The notes under the pieces were generated by a model. That model had not been told where the DNA came from and did not search any database. It was given only the letters and a program-made list of their open reading frames with translations. Position numbers and translations under genes: made by a program. From assembly GCF_945859705.1 (NCBI RefSeq), contig NC_079134.1, forward strand, positions 17,339,545 through 17,403,544: DNA of 64,000 nucleotides. Reading direction: 5' to 3'. The DNA comes from Episyrphus balteatus. Its lineage: Eukaryota > Arthropoda > Insecta > Diptera > Syrphidae. How positions within the stretch are numbered: position 1 is the stretch's first letter; each line of letters begins with the position of its first letter. Shown in pieces: positions 37,104 through 48,254 of the stretch.

Positions 37104-38012
37104 CCCGTTGTTTGACTTAAACCACTTCTTCTCACAGTATTAAGCATGAATGAAATGGAAACTTCCCTTAGCTGAGGATTTAACTAGAGTAAGGATTGAA
37201 TCTCAAAAGCTGGTTCAAGTTGATTTCCAGATACTTTACGTTCCGTTTGGCTGACAATTTACTTCCATATCGGAGTCTTAGTGTGATGCTACAGTTTCAG
37301 CCTGTTCGCCTGGTGAAAAAGTTCCGATTTTGTTGATTTGACTCAATTACTGAATAACTTATACACTTTTCGGATGTGAGCTTCTACTTTGTGGACAGCT
37401 ATCGATAACGAAATGAATTCACAGTATGTGAGTGAATCGTGTCGGCGGGGGTAGGTAAATTTTTCGTATTCAGTTCTAGTTTGTTTTTTTTTTTTCCAAA
37501 CTTCAGACTGCTGTTCTTTCCCAGCGCCTTTCTTGGGAATCGCTACGATTTTGTGATTTTCTATATTGCATTAAGTGGCTGTTGTTAGTATAGTTGTTGA
37601 GTTTGATAGCGAAGAACTTCCTAGGAGAACGGATGAGGCAGCTGATAAGAAAAATGACAGTTTCGGGTAGGGCACACGCTAAGAAAATGCAACGACAGAA
37701 GAGTCGGCAAACTGAGATTCTCAAGGAAGAGTCAACGCAACTTAGGAACAGCTAAAGGGAGCTGAAGTACATCCCCAGAAATTGTATCCGATATGGGGCC
37801 CAAGTGTACTTGAGGCCCCTTTTCCTTCCAGAGACAAGACTTAATAGCTCTGAAAACTTAAGGACTTTTATTTAATAATTTTTTTCTGTGTTCACCTGAA
37901 CTTTTTTCCCACTCTTTTTCAAGCCCGCTACAATTTAAAAAAAATGATAACTTTTTGGTCTCATTTCCACTTTTGTTTGCCAGTTTTGTTCTATCAAAAT
38001 TCGATGTCCTGA
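37104..38012 (-). other. Intron sequence, nothing recognised
   Basis: Less AT-rich than its surroundings but without recognisable domain or repeat. The 73-residue minus-strand frame at 37503-37724 has no known motif. Confidence 0.4.
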
Positions 38013-38210
38013 CTCCTGAGCAGTGGCGTAGATAGGGGGGGATCAGGGGGATATATCCCCCCCCATTGGGATCGATAATTGTGCAGTATAAACAGTCATG
38101 AATAAATAAGTTTAAGAAGTGCACTTTCAAAAAAACGCTATGGATTTCGATTTCTTGATTAGCTTAAAGGTTATAAATATGGTTTACCAACTTTCGTTGC
38201 CATTAAGTCG

Positions 38211-38471
38211 GTGTTTCAAAGAGTGAATTTAGACTTGGTCCAAGCAATGGAGCTCGCTAAAGATTTAAGGGATCAACTAAAAATTAAACGGGCAGACTCA
38301 TTTTCGAAAGTTTTTTGTATATGGGAAAAATTAGCTGACATCCTTGACATTTGCGTTAAACATAAGAGAATAGTGAAGCGACAAAAATATCGTTCGAACC
38401 CTTCGGTTCAAAGTACAGTAAAGAATATTTTCGTGTTACTGTTTTCAATCTTTTTCTCGATTTCTATGTAA
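38211..38471 (+). pseudogene. hAT transposase remnant, internal part
   Basis: An 86-residue open frame. The first about 65 residues resemble a conserved internal helix region of hAT transposases of the TTF/ZMYM-like group (DLVQAMELAKDL, LKIKRADSF, a Trp-Glu-Lys-Leu and KRIVKRQKYRSNP). The last 20 residues are hydrophobic and out of pattern, which suggests that the frame drifts after a mutation. The surrounding element is dead. Confidence 0.7.
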
Positions 38472-38705
38472 TGGGCCTTGGAGAAAAATGTACAAACCAT
38501 GAAAACGAATTAGAAGGGTTTCCGGTTCTTTCTAAGGATTCTTCGTCTGAAATAGACAAAGCAGCTAAAAAATTTAATGAAACTGTTGAGTTTTACCTAC
38601 CAAAAACTAGACCACATAAAATAGAACAAAAACAATAAGATTTTCTTATAGTTTTCATCCAAGAAGGAAATATTATTTAAACAATCAGGATTTCCTAATT
38701 GTTTT

Positions 38706-38890
38706 ACCGACTTCCAAAAAGGAGGAGTTATTCAATTCGTCTGTACTTTATTTTTTTCTGTTTTTCACCTCATAACTTTGGACCGAGTGAACCAATTTTG
38801 ATAATTCTTTTTGTAGGTATTTAAAAGCTGGTGCCTGTTCAGTACCATTAGAAAAACCATAAAACCCAGTTTTGATCCATGGAAGTCGGT
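38706..38890. repeat. MITE nested inside the hAT element (ACCGACTTCC ends)
   Basis: Ends ACCGACTTCCA (left) and TGGAAGTCGGT (right), an exact 11-base inverted pair. It lies between the two transposase pieces of the hAT element and so inserted after it. No coding sequence. Confidence 0.7.
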
Positions 38891-38927
38891 TTTGTTTTTT
38901 TAATAAAAAAAATACGATCATGTACGG

Positions 38928-39110
38928 GATCACCTATTCCAACTTACTATAGAAATATTGGTCACAATTTTTGTTCTAGTGCCAAGTTGGAAAAAATATG
39001 AAATTTTTACAAAAAATTTTGAAAGATTTTGTACATGAAAATAATAAGAAATCTCTATGGAAAAACCTTATTAATTGTTGATAAGGTTTCTTCATAAAAC
39101 AGTTCAGTAA
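38928..39110 (+). repeat. Repeat shared with 43600-43790 (opposite strand)
   Basis: Collinear with the complement of 43600-43790. Common words are ATCACCT-CCAAC, TTTTTGTTCTAGT-CCAAGTTG, AATAATAAGAAATC and TTATTAA followed by ATAAGGTTT. It lies just right of the nested MITE, so the hAT carries more than one later insertion. Confidence 0.55.
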
Positions 39111-39119
39111 GGAAATCTG

Positions 39120-39371
39120 TTGGTATTTAGTTGGTCCTGGTCATATTTTTCTCTGTGTGAAGAATTAAAAACTCAGAAAAGATATTTGATCAGAAGGAAA
39201 AATACTTCCTCTATGAACTCATTGAAAGCGCTCGAAAGCTGCACCGAAAAAAGTTGTCCTGGTATTTATATTTTATTAAAGATATTAGCTACACTGCTGG
39301 TTTCTACGTCAACTACCGAAAGAACTTTCTCCAATTTAAAGAGAATAAAAACAAGCATTATTAAAATTTAA
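39120..39371 (+). pseudogene. hAT transposase remnant, dimerisation region
   Basis: Residues 28-80 give NSLKALESCTEKSCPGIYIL, LKILATLLVSTSTTERTFSN and LKRIKT. The pattern L-(P/L)-V-S-x-x-x-x-ER-x-FS-x-L-(K/R)-x-(I/L)-K-T is the hallmark C-terminal motif of hAT transposases. The first part of the frame is unrelated sequence. Confidence 0.8.
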
Positions 39372-39437
39372 AAAAAATTTGCGAACTAGATCTATCCCCC
39401 CCCTTAGCAAAAAGCTATCTACGCCACTGCTCCTGAG

Positions 39438-41881
39438 TATAGTAATACCTGAACAGATTATGATTTTCAGCTTTGTTTCTACTCTCACAACTATCCGCAC
39501 TCCCATTTGAGGCCTTACTCAGCTTTTCTAATGGTTTCATATGATAAAGCGCCCCTGGCATTTTGTTGCCGATTTAGCATAACCATTTCCAATATTAAAA
39601 CTTCAGCGTGTGTATAGATTTTATATGACAAAAGAAAGTGGAAACCATAAAACTCATTCATACACTAACACACACTTATACAAACACAATAACTACATGA
39701 CATTCCATTGTATTGGCGTTTATTATGCTGTGACGGTGTGACAGAGGACAAGGGAGAGTCAAAACAATACAACTAATTCGTTTGAATTTGGTTTTACTTT
39801 GTGAATATGTGAGAGAGATCCTGATTAAGGACGCAAATATCGTTTGATACTTTGGCTAAAGGTTTATATTAGGAAATTCCAAACCCAAATTTGTACGAAA
39901 TGTATTTTTAACGTTGGAATTCTATATAAAATCTCGGCAAAACATTCACAGTGACTTTTTTGTTTGCTATTTTTGGTTACGAAAGAGGCTAAAAACTCCC
40001 GCGCTCCGCTTTGACTTAGTCAAGTCGAGTCGTCGTTGTCGCTTTCAATCTCAAATAGAATTTTTAATGGAATTTAATTTTTTCTTTTTTTTTGCGTTGT
40101 GTATGCTTTTATCCTTGAAATTTCTTTGGCCTGGTTTGGTTTTGTTTGTCTAACAATAGCAACCAAATGGAATTGAAGTTGGAGGAAAAGCTCGTTAACA
40201 ATAGAGAGAGTAGGTACTTCTCTTTCTATGTGTGTGTTTGTAGGGTTTTTTTTTTTTTTTTTTTTATTTTGTATATGCGTTAGGGGGTCCTTTTGGGCTG
40301 CTTATATGTTTGTCTAATTTGTTAGTTTATTGTTATTTGTTTGCCGTGTGTGAGAAGGTTCCTGTCGAGGAGGGGGGAAAAAGGGCGTTTGGGAGGGAAT
40401 GAGAAATGAATGAATAAACATGAGAATATCAATTGCCCTCGAGGAATACATATACAAAGGAGGCCTTTTGGCTCGGGTATTCATCACACACACTTTCCAA
40501 ATGAGAAGGAGTGCGGAATTGAGTTATTGTGTTACAACAACAGTTATAAGCCCAGATGAGTCATGTGCCTACAATAGGTTAGGTGATTGTATGTTTTATT
40601 TCTTGAAAATTGTCCCAGTTAGGTAAATACCTATAGGTTTATGTGTTTGTGCGTCTTTTGCTAAATAAAATAGATAACGACATAACAAGAAGAAAAAAAA
40701 AGTGTTGATGTGTTTTATTCACTTGGAATGATTTTTGTTTGTTTTTCTTTTCATGGTGTGTGATTTAAGTACACAGATTTGTACTGAATCTATAATAAAG
40801 AGACATATAAACGAAATGGCAGAATGCAATAAAGTATATTTGAAAAGGATATTTAGAAATCTGCTTGTTCAAATATTTGCAGACGTTTTCATTTTGACGG
40901 AATAATTTATAAATGTAGAAATGAAGGGGCAGTGAGTCGTCTTCTTGGTGAATGATGCCTTATTTTAGGCCGATGACATCTCACTCAATGCTTTCAGAGA
41001 TAAAGTCAGATGCTCAATCGTTCTATATTTCATTTTAACTGGAAACAGTTTGAAAAGAGTTAAATAAAATAGCAAGTGTTTTATGTGTTTGAAGACTGGT
41101 AGGTATTTTGAGGGTCTCATGCACCTTCTCTAACAGTTCCTTGTTAAAACTTTCAAAGAACCATTATCCATAATAGAAATAATGTATCATTTAATTTGAA
41201 AGTGAACTAAAGCCACCAAAGACATAAAATAACCAATTAGAGGACTGTAAGATTTATTGTCTAAGCCAGCACAATAGTGCGTGCTAGATGAAATTAAAAG
41301 AAAAATGTTAAACAAACATATATTTATCAAACTACTAATAACATTCTGTTGCGTGTGAAGTTTTATGGCTTTTTTATGTTTACTACGCGTAAAATTAATA
41401 CTGTTATTCTGACTTAAGAACATCATTATAATTAATTATTTCTGTAATAAATAAAGAACTGGGCGAGAGTTAAAAAGTTTTTTTTTTTATATTGAAATTG
41501 CTTTAACGTTCCTATAATGCTTTTTTCATCATTTTAAATAAAACTAATTAAGAAACTTTTAAGAACTTTAAAATCAAAAAGAAACATCAAAGAATATCTA
41601 TGTCTGTGACATCAAGATTTAAAAAAATATTTGGGAATACATAAATTTGATCAAAATCATCACTAGCAGAGAACCTCATGGTTGCATTTATATCTTATAT
41701 ATTTGAATAATGTTCTTGTAAATTTGAAGAGATGTCACATCAATCTTCAATCCAATCTAACACTAGAGAATAGACTCGAGTTTTCCGTTAAATTACATAG
41801 TTATCAGAAAAATAAATATTTCAAGGAAAATAATTTTGTATTTCTTTATGGCTATGGCTCTGGAGTAAGAACTGTATTCCA
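39438..41881 (-). other. Intron sequence, nothing recognised
   Basis: Contains poly-T runs (40245-40265) and G-rich patches (40370-40400) but no supported gene or repeat. Confidence 0.4.
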
Positions 41882-41892
41882 AAATTCTGCAT

Positions 41893-42991
41893 TTTTTTTT
41901 TTTTTTTTTTTTTTTTTGACGGGAGGAAATCTTCAAAAGACACTTGGCAGTATTCGACACCAAGTAGTGTGGGACTCTTAACCACTAAAACCACCTCTTT
42001 ATCAGGACCAATCTTGAGAGATCGACATCAGATTTTTCTTTCTTAACTTTGTAAAATCACTTTGGGAAAAGTTTAAACTTTTAATACTTTCCCATGTTTT
42101 TTTAGACCATAAGCTCATGAGGCTTGGTTCTTCTTAATCTCCGAACATGGTTTCTAGTATTCAAGACGGACACCATTTCAGAATTGGTATGACATTGCAG
42201 TCTCTGATTATGGGATACAGCGTATTTTTTAACAACTTCTGTAACCGTTTCTATTTGTAAGTCACGATGTAGATCGCTATTTCTTATGTACCAAGGTGCA
42301 TTAACTATTCCACGAAGGACTTTGTTTTGGAATTTTTGGATGATTTCGGTATTTGTTTTCTTTGTACAGCCCCATAATTGGATACCATAGGTCCAAACAT
42401 GCTTTAGTACTTGATTATACAGCATTATTTTGTTTTGGGTTGATAAATCAGAGTTGTTACCAAGTAACCAGTACATTTTTCTATATTTCAAGTTTAGTTC
42501 TTCTCTTTTCTTTTTGATGTGCTCTTTCCACTTAAGCTTTGCATCCAAAGTCATTCCAAGGTATTTGGCCGTATTGGCGTAAGGTACAGCTTGATTGTTA
42601 ATGAATATTGGAATATTGTTTATCTTTTTATTTGTAAAGTTTATATGTGAAGATTTTGTTTCATTGAGTTTGATACGCCATTTTTCGGTCCAATCTCTGA
42701 CTGTGTCGACGGCATATTGCAGCTTTACTGCTCCCCTAGAGACACATTTGTCGGGTACCAAAATTGCGGTATCATCTGCAAAAGTAGCCATTATGGTGTG
42801 ATTCCCAACTGGGATATCCCTTGTGTATAGTAAATACAGGGTAGGACCTAGGACACTTCCTTGTGGTACACCGGCTTCTATTTTCTTCAATTCCGAATAT
42901 TCTTGATCGTACCTTACTCTAAACAATCGGTCTGAGATGTACGATTTTAATATTTCATAGTACTGTCTGGGAAGATCCCTTTGCAGTTTGT
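41893..42991 (-). mobile_element. 5'-truncated Jockey-type LINE
   Basis: The minus-strand element ends in a run of about 25 A (plus-strand T run, 41892-41917), preceded by a 3' UTR of about 190 bases after the stop at 42102. AAATTCTGCAT occurs at both edges (41882-41892 and 42992-43002) and could be an 11-base target duplication. However, AAATTCTG is also a local repeat word here, so this needs care. The 5' end is cut within the reverse transcriptase. The coding part is uninterrupted, which suggests a young insertion. Confidence 0.82.
42102..42990 (-). CDS. Jockey-type reverse transcriptase, C-terminal part (truncated)
   Basis: The frame is open from the truncation (LQRDLPRQYYEILKSYISDR) to a TAA at 42102. 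It contains GVPQGSVLGPTLYLLYTRDI, the catalytic FADDTAIL, KLNETKSSHINFTNKK, the thumb motif YLGMTLDAKLKWKEHI, and the Jockey-clade tail with YGIQLWGC, APWYIRNSDLHRDL and RRLRRTKPHEL. The full protein would be about three times longer, with an N-terminal AP-type endonuclease that is missing here. So it is not functional on its own, although this part bears no stop or frameshift. It lies in a RasGEF intron and shares the strand of the host gene. Confidence 0.85.
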
Positions 42992-43019
42992 AAATTCTGC
43001 ATGACCAAAATTATGTAGG

Positions 43020-43330
43020 TACATATCTGAAGAAAAATATTTTTTTATGAACAAAATTCTGTATTCAATTATTCTGATTTTCTTTAATTCTGTATTTCAA
43101 AATTCTATAAATCCAAAATTCTGTTTTTCAAAATTTTGCAAATCTATAAATAATAAATAATAATTTACTTCAAAGCTCTGCAAATGAAAAAACCAAAAAT
43201 CCGTACTCCAAAATTCTGTTTTGATACTATTTTCCTTTTATCATTCACAGAATATTGGAATAATTTTAAAGTAAAGAATTTTGAATTTAATGAATTCTAA
43301 AATACCTACAAATTTTGGAATCCGAATTTT
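43020..43330. repeat. Degenerate AAAATTCTG-type tandem repeat
   Basis: The word (C)AAAATTCTGTA and variants recur every 14-30 bases (near 43053, 43100, 43117, 43211 and others), and the same words precede the LINE at 41877-41891. The Jockey-type element appears to have inserted into this repeat. Confidence 0.5.
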
Positions 43331-43599
43331 AGCATATACCGACTTTTGGCCCCAATCCACTGATATCATTGGCCAAATGTTTTTAACTTAGGTATTCAAA
43401 TTTTCGAGGAAGATTTATATCAAATTTTATGGATTTGGATTCAGTAAGTAAAAAAATTAGACTGGTTTCTTTCCAGCAGCTCTAGTTTTTGAAGAGTTTA
43501 TTAAAATATTTCAGAAAATTTTATATTAAATATGTACACAGAGAAAAATATGACCACCTAGAAACTAACAGATTGCCATATTGTTTTACAGCCCATATG

Positions 43600-43829
43600 T
43601 TTTATGAGGAAATCTTATTAAAAGCAACGGTTAATAAGGTTTTTTTTTATAAGGATTTCTTATTATTTTTATAGAGAAAATCTTATTAAAATTTGAGTGA
43701 AAAGTAAATTTTTTTGCAACTTGGTACTAGAACAAAAATCGCGATAAATTTTTCCATAGCGGGTTGGTTCAGGTGATACGGTGGGCGACTAATGATTTGA
43801 AGTCTCTAGTTCGATTCCCGGCCAGGTCA
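43600..43829 (-). repeat. Repeat with tRNA-like B-box sequence
   Basis: The minus strand is related to 38928-39110. At its 43758-43829 edge the plus strand reads GGGTTGGTTCAGGTGATACG and, 40 bases on, AGTTCGATTCCCGG, which resemble RNA polymerase III A and B boxes. The expected tRNA stems do not pair well, so this is at best a tRNA-derived SINE head or pseudogene. Confidence 0.4.
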
Positions 43830-43908
43830 TCGTTTTTTTTCTTTTCAAAACCCTAAAAGTGCAGATTTTAAAACAATAAGGAAAACCCGATTGTTTTAAT
43901 AAGGTTTT

Positions 43909-44100
43909 CTTTTTTTTTTTTTTTCTTATAATTAGAGCGCACTAAAGGGATTAGCCTACCCTTAATATGGTGAACACAGTACGAGCATTAGGAAAATAGG
44001 GAGGGGTTTGAAAGGAGATGGGTCACTTTTTGAGAATTGAAATGCAGCACTAGTTTTGATGTTCAAATTTAAAGATATGACGTTATAAATAAATGATTAA
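43909..44100 (-). repeat. 3' end of the LINE family seen at 2404-3716
   Basis: On the minus strand: TTTCCTAATGCTCGTACTGTG, then ATATTAAGGGTA, CCCTTTAGTGCG, ATTATAAG and an A-run. The same order occurs at 3636-3714 before that LINE's A-run. The last part of the coding region is also recognisable. A heavily 5'-truncated copy. Confidence 0.72.
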
Positions 44101-45802
44101 TCAAGTCGGTAATTGAATTCAACGTCGAACTCTTTTGAGTATGATCCAAACTAGCTTTCCTTATTTTTTTGCACCTTGCTTACATCGCTTCTATCGAAAG
44201 AACACCTAGGTATAGGTAAATGAATAAACCTTATTATGTTTTTTGCATGGAGTAAAAGTTTATATCCACTGCTAGACATACAGTACCAGTCGTACTTCGA
44301 AAGATAAAGAATTTTTGTTCCAAAAATTAGTTCTCAAACGTGTCCATATTTATTTCTCGACCAGCAGCAAGTGTTGTCAAAATTAATGCAAATTCAAAGA
44401 TGATATTCTTATCTATACGGGTTATTTCGGAACTCAACTTTGGATTCGAAAAAGAACGTCGACTAGTATCGACATCATTTGTTGTGCCATACCCAGGTTT
44501 GGTCCACCAGAGGTCCCATTTTTTGCCTGAAGTTCTCTAGAATATTTTTTTTTTCTTTCATCAAACAGAAGCTTATGTTCTGGTCTACGAACTGAATAAG
44601 TCACCATTTTTGATGAACGCAGTTGATCCCATAAAATGTCAATTTCATAAAGAATTGCAAATTAGAGCAGGATTTTTTTCGTGATTTAGTTTAAGAACAC
44701 ATTGCTGATTATAAAACAAAAAAGAACCCAAGACCCATTTTCGACCATTTTTAGAAAATACTTATTAAAGTTAAGAACAATGTTTTTTTTAGGCACAAAC
44801 AAATAAACTAAAAATGGACATAAAAAAACATAACCACAAAAATAAATCCACTTTTTTAAAAACCATTTTTAATGAAGATACCTTCATTACTATTATTAAC
44901 CATTGTTGAATTGTTTTATAACCACATGAATATTTCCAAAACTATCAAAAAACTTTCAAAAAATAATCCGAAAAAAATACCAATGTTAACCCGTCGATTA
45001 CTCGTACACCAATTGATCAATTTATTTTTTTTTTTACATTTAGAGCTTTCATTTATTTAGGAAGACTAAACAATTAATAAAAAGTACCGCTAAAATAGTT
45101 GTATTTTTTATTTATTGCTATGGGTCGTCCCACTGTGTGTCGAGGGGATCATAACTATCCCACGTATCTGCTTCACACTAGTGATCCGCCTGTGGGGTTT
45201 AGTAAGTAAAAAATATAAAAACAAATTTTAAATCAAAATAAAAAAAATCTACAAAAATGTATGAATTTGTTTTTATAAAATAATAATTTAACAATAAAAA
45301 ACTACAATCGGCACTGTACAAAAATCGCCAACGTTATTTTTATAAAATTAAAAACAAAAAATATGTTCTGTTAAAAGTTAAGGACTTTGTCTTGTCTTTG
45401 TCTTTTGTTGGAGCAGAAGATTTTATGCGAAGATTAAGTCAATGTTAAAAAGAAACACTCACATTTAAAACCGCTTTATTTTTTTTTTTTTTACACAACA
45501 TTTCAAATTGACCCTTATGAGCACTGATATCTATTGTAATCCCGCAGAATGCGTGGACTGTGTGTTGATTTTGCTTAAGCACCGATTTAGATATGAAATT
45601 ACGAGTTAAAGGAATATGGAAACACCTGCAATTCAACAATGTGGGTGGATTTAAAGTTTAGACCCATTTATGAGAGATAACTAGTTCAGAACTCTTCCTT
45701 ACTTCTAAACAATATACAATAAACAATAAAAGGACATACTGCTGATTTTGTCCTAGTGCAAATATTTAATTTAAAATTCATAATCGAAAATCAGAAAATA
45801 GC
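44101..45802 (-). other. Intron sequence, nothing recognised
   Basis: AT-rich. The word GGGTCGTCCCACTGTGTGTC at 45122 and the following 70 bases are unusually GC-rich, but I see no gene, RNA or clear repeat. Confidence 0.35.
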
Positions 45803-45804
45803 TA

Positions 45805-47417
45805 CACTGCGCGTCACTTGAATAGAAACAACATTTTTTCTTAAGAAAATTGCGATTGGCGCTTTGGTGAAGTAACTTAGTAGATTTTTGGTTTTGCATT
45901 TTCAAAGAGGAACTTTTAACAAACAATGTTGTAAAAACAAAAAACCGAAAACAGAAACCGTGTGGCTACTAGTTGCGTTTTTTTCGCATTACTTCACAAA
46001 AAACAGTGTTTTTTTTTTGCGTCACTTGAATAGAAACAAGCTCTTAAATTAGATAAAAATGATGAAAAATCATGGACAACACTAATTTTCGTAAAGCAGT
46101 ATTAAACTTAGACATTATTTGCACATTATAACCAATTAAGGGCTACGAGCTACCAATAGGCAGCACAGAAAATGCATAAATAGCAGCTTACATTAAAAAT
46201 GCACTTGCACTATGCAAAATCGCGAAAGATATTCGAAAATTTGCCCAATTTGGATGAGAATATTTTTAAAATATCGTAAACTAGTGATTGAATAAAAAAG
46301 TAAGACATGTGAGTCCCAAATCAAGAGCAGAGAAAAAAAAACTTAAAAACTAGCCGCAATTTCCTTCACTTTGCCGCTAAAATCGGTCAAAAACGTGGTG
46401 TTAGTGCAATGGTAATGTGTTGGTTTGTTCCATCCTGGAAGTTTTAAAAGGTGCACAACATTAAAAAAGCTTCAAAATGCAAAATAACAACAATTAAAGT
46501 ACTACTAAGATTACAAAAAAGTTAACTATTTTAAAGTTGCATTCGAACTGAAAAGAAGAGAGGTAAAGAGTGGTTTTTTAAAGGAAAACATACCAACTCA
46601 GATGGACCACGTTAATATTAGTCCTATTTCATTGGTTTATGAAAGAATAACTTTTATCGCATCGCCACCAAAGGGCACTAAAATGTGTTCTAGTAATACA
46701 CTTTTTTTTATGATGTGCAATAGCAAAATTGAAGCTTCACGCTTTGAAAAAAGATGAAAACTTTTACAAAGAAATAATGGTGGAAGCTCATGGGAAGTTT
46801 GGGAACGTGGAAAAACAACCGTTTTAGAGATTGGGCAAGGATAGTTCCAGAAAAAACAACGCAATAGAAACAAAACAGATGCATTCCGGATAAAAACGAA
46901 AGTTTATTTCTCTTATTCAATCTTTAAATTGTAGAAAATGTCATTTTCTTAATTTGTAAGAAGTTACCAAACTCTTTTATCAATTTCTCCAATTAGGTCC
47001 ACGATTGTGTACAGTACAAGTGCATTTTTAATGTTAAATTCTATTTATGCATTTTCTGTGGTGCCTGTTGGTAGCTCGTAGCCCATAATTGGTTATAATG
47101 TGCAAATAATGTCTAAGTTTAAAACTGCTTTACTAAAATTAGTGTTGTCCATGATTTTTCATCATTTTTATCTTATTTAAGATCTTGTTTCTATTCAAGT
47201 GACGCAAAAAAAAACACTGTTTTTTGTGAAGTAATGCGAAAAAACGCAACTAGTAGCCACACGGTTTCTGTTTTCGGTTTTTTGTTTTTACAACATTGTT
47301 TGTTAAAAGTTCCTCTTTGAAAATGCAAAACCAAAAATCTACTAAGTTACCTCACCAAAGCACAAATCGCTATTTTCTAAAGAAAAATTGTTGTTTCTAT
47401 TCAAGTGACGCGCAGTG
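45805..47417. mobile_element. Decayed Tc1/mariner-type transposon with long inverted repeats
   Basis: Flanked by TA on both sides, with termini CACTGCGCGTCACTTGAATAG and the inverted equivalent ending GACGCGCAGTG. Inverted arms are about 380 bases each (to about 46185 and from about 47030). Within each arm GCGTCACTTGAATAGAAAC occurs twice (about 45811 and 46019; about 47182 and 47393), the IR/DR arrangement of some Tc1-like elements. The middle has traces of transposase on the plus strand: RGVSAMVMCWFVPSWK near 46400 resembles the G-G-x-V-M-x-W-G-x-F motif, and a later piece resembles the D-x-P-x-x-S-P-D region. Frames are broken. Confidence 0.8.
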
Positions 47418-47555
47418 TATGTATATCTTTTAGTGCACAATATCAAATATACCAAATTTCGACACTTTATGATGTTCAATGCCTTTAATTTTCCAATGTT
47501 TTTTTAATTCTAATAAAATATAAATTGATTTTTAAATTTCTTGAAAAAAACTTAC

Positions 47556-47687
47556 TTGTTTATCCAAAAGTACATTATTGCTACATTGTAGAAATTCTTC
47601 GGGTCCAACATGTTTTGCCAATTTGCGTTCGATTCGACATAAAATTTGTGCGTAATGTGATGCAGTTGGGCAGTCTATTAAATCTAT
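47556..47687 (-). CDS. RASGEF1-like RasGEF, exon 4
   Basis: Minus-strand exon of 44 codons, acceptor TTTCTTTCAG before ATAGATTTA, donor GTAAGT after GATAAACAA, phase 0 at both ends. It encodes IDLIDCPTASHYAQILCRIE and RKLAKHVGPEEFLQ, then CSNNVLLDKQ. This is the start of the CDC25 catalytic domain: the helix with A-x-x-L-x-x-I-E-x-x-L followed by (I/V)-G-P-E-E-F, found in RASGEF1-type proteins. Confidence 0.9.
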
Positions 47688-47828
47688 CTGAAAGAAAAAT
47701 CCATTTCTATAAGTAAATGTATCTCAAACACTCTTAACAAAAGTAATAAAATAAAATGAAAAACACAAAAAACACAAAAAAAAAAACAATTCAATCAATC
47801 ATAAATATTCTACTACAACCGAACTAAC

Positions 47829-47949
47829 CTTATCAGTATTACTTTGACAAGCACGTAAATCTCCTTCGTGTTTTTCTAATTCAGTCAGGCGTTTTAACAA
47901 GGCACTCAATATTTCCGAAACTAACTCCTCTAATCCAGTATTAGAACAT
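47829..47949 (-). CDS. RASGEF1-like RasGEF, exon 3
   Basis: Minus-strand exon. The acceptor ATAATACAG precedes ATGTTCTAATACTGG; the donor GTTAGT follows ACTGATAAG. One base completes the Arg codon from exon 2; then 40 codons: CSNTGLEELVSEILSALLKR and LTELEKHEGDLRACQSNTDK. This is the helical linker between the N-terminal REM region and the catalytic domain. The ATG at the start of the exon is not an initiation codon. Confidence 0.87.
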
Positions 47950-48057
47950 CTGTATTATATATCCCATTGTTGTTATTATATCAAAAAAAGGAAGACAAAA
48001 AAAGGGAAAATGAGGATAATCTATAGTAACTTTGGCCAGAATATATAAATAACTTAC

Positions 48058-48254
48058 CTCGAAACGATATGTTTAACATGACTCATGATCCTTTCATCGC
48101 GGAAATCGTATGGGAACCGATGTGTCCATTCGGCTAGTAATGCGGCTAATGTGGCTAAGGACTCACTATCAGGTACAGAGGACAACAGTTTACCCAATAA
48201 CTCATGTGGACGCAGGAACAAACGTGATGATAATATAAATGAGAAAACGAAATC
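48058..48254 (-). CDS. RASGEF1-like RasGEF, exon 2 (REM region)
   Basis: Minus-strand exon of 197 bases: acceptor TTCCTTTTCAG before GATTTCGTT, donor GTAAGTT after TTTCGAG; phase 0 in, two bases out. It encodes DFVFSFILSSRLFLRPHELL, GKLLSSVPDSESLATLAALL and AEWTHRFPYDFRDERIMSHV-KHIVSR. The L-L-S-S-R-x-F helix start and (T/H)-x-FPYDFRDER are characteristic of the REM (RasGEF N-terminal) domain of RASGEF1. This domain stabilises the catalytic module. The open frame runs on past the acceptor by chance. Confidence 0.92.

Larger units (their letters stand above)
38021..39429 (+). mobile_element. Dead hAT transposon with perfect 8-bp target duplication
   Basis: Ends CAGTGGCGTAGATAGGGGGG and TATCTACGCCACTG. 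Perfect direct repeats CTCCTGAG lie at 38013-38020 and 39430-39437. Both features are typical of hAT elements. The plus strand keeps two transposase pieces: 38211-38425 (VQAMELAKDLRDQLKIKRAD, then KRIVKRQKYRSN) and 39200-39365 (SLKALESCTEKSCPGIYILL, then LATLLVSTSTTERTFSNLKR-IKT). The latter is the C-terminal hAT dimerisation motif. The middle is lost and contains a nested MITE, so the element cannot make transposase. Confidence 0.9.

Noticed and set aside
43758..43829. tRNA gene
   Set aside because: Only box-like words are present. The T stem and acceptor stem do not pair, and it sits at the edge of a repeat. Listed only as a tRNA-like part of that repeat.
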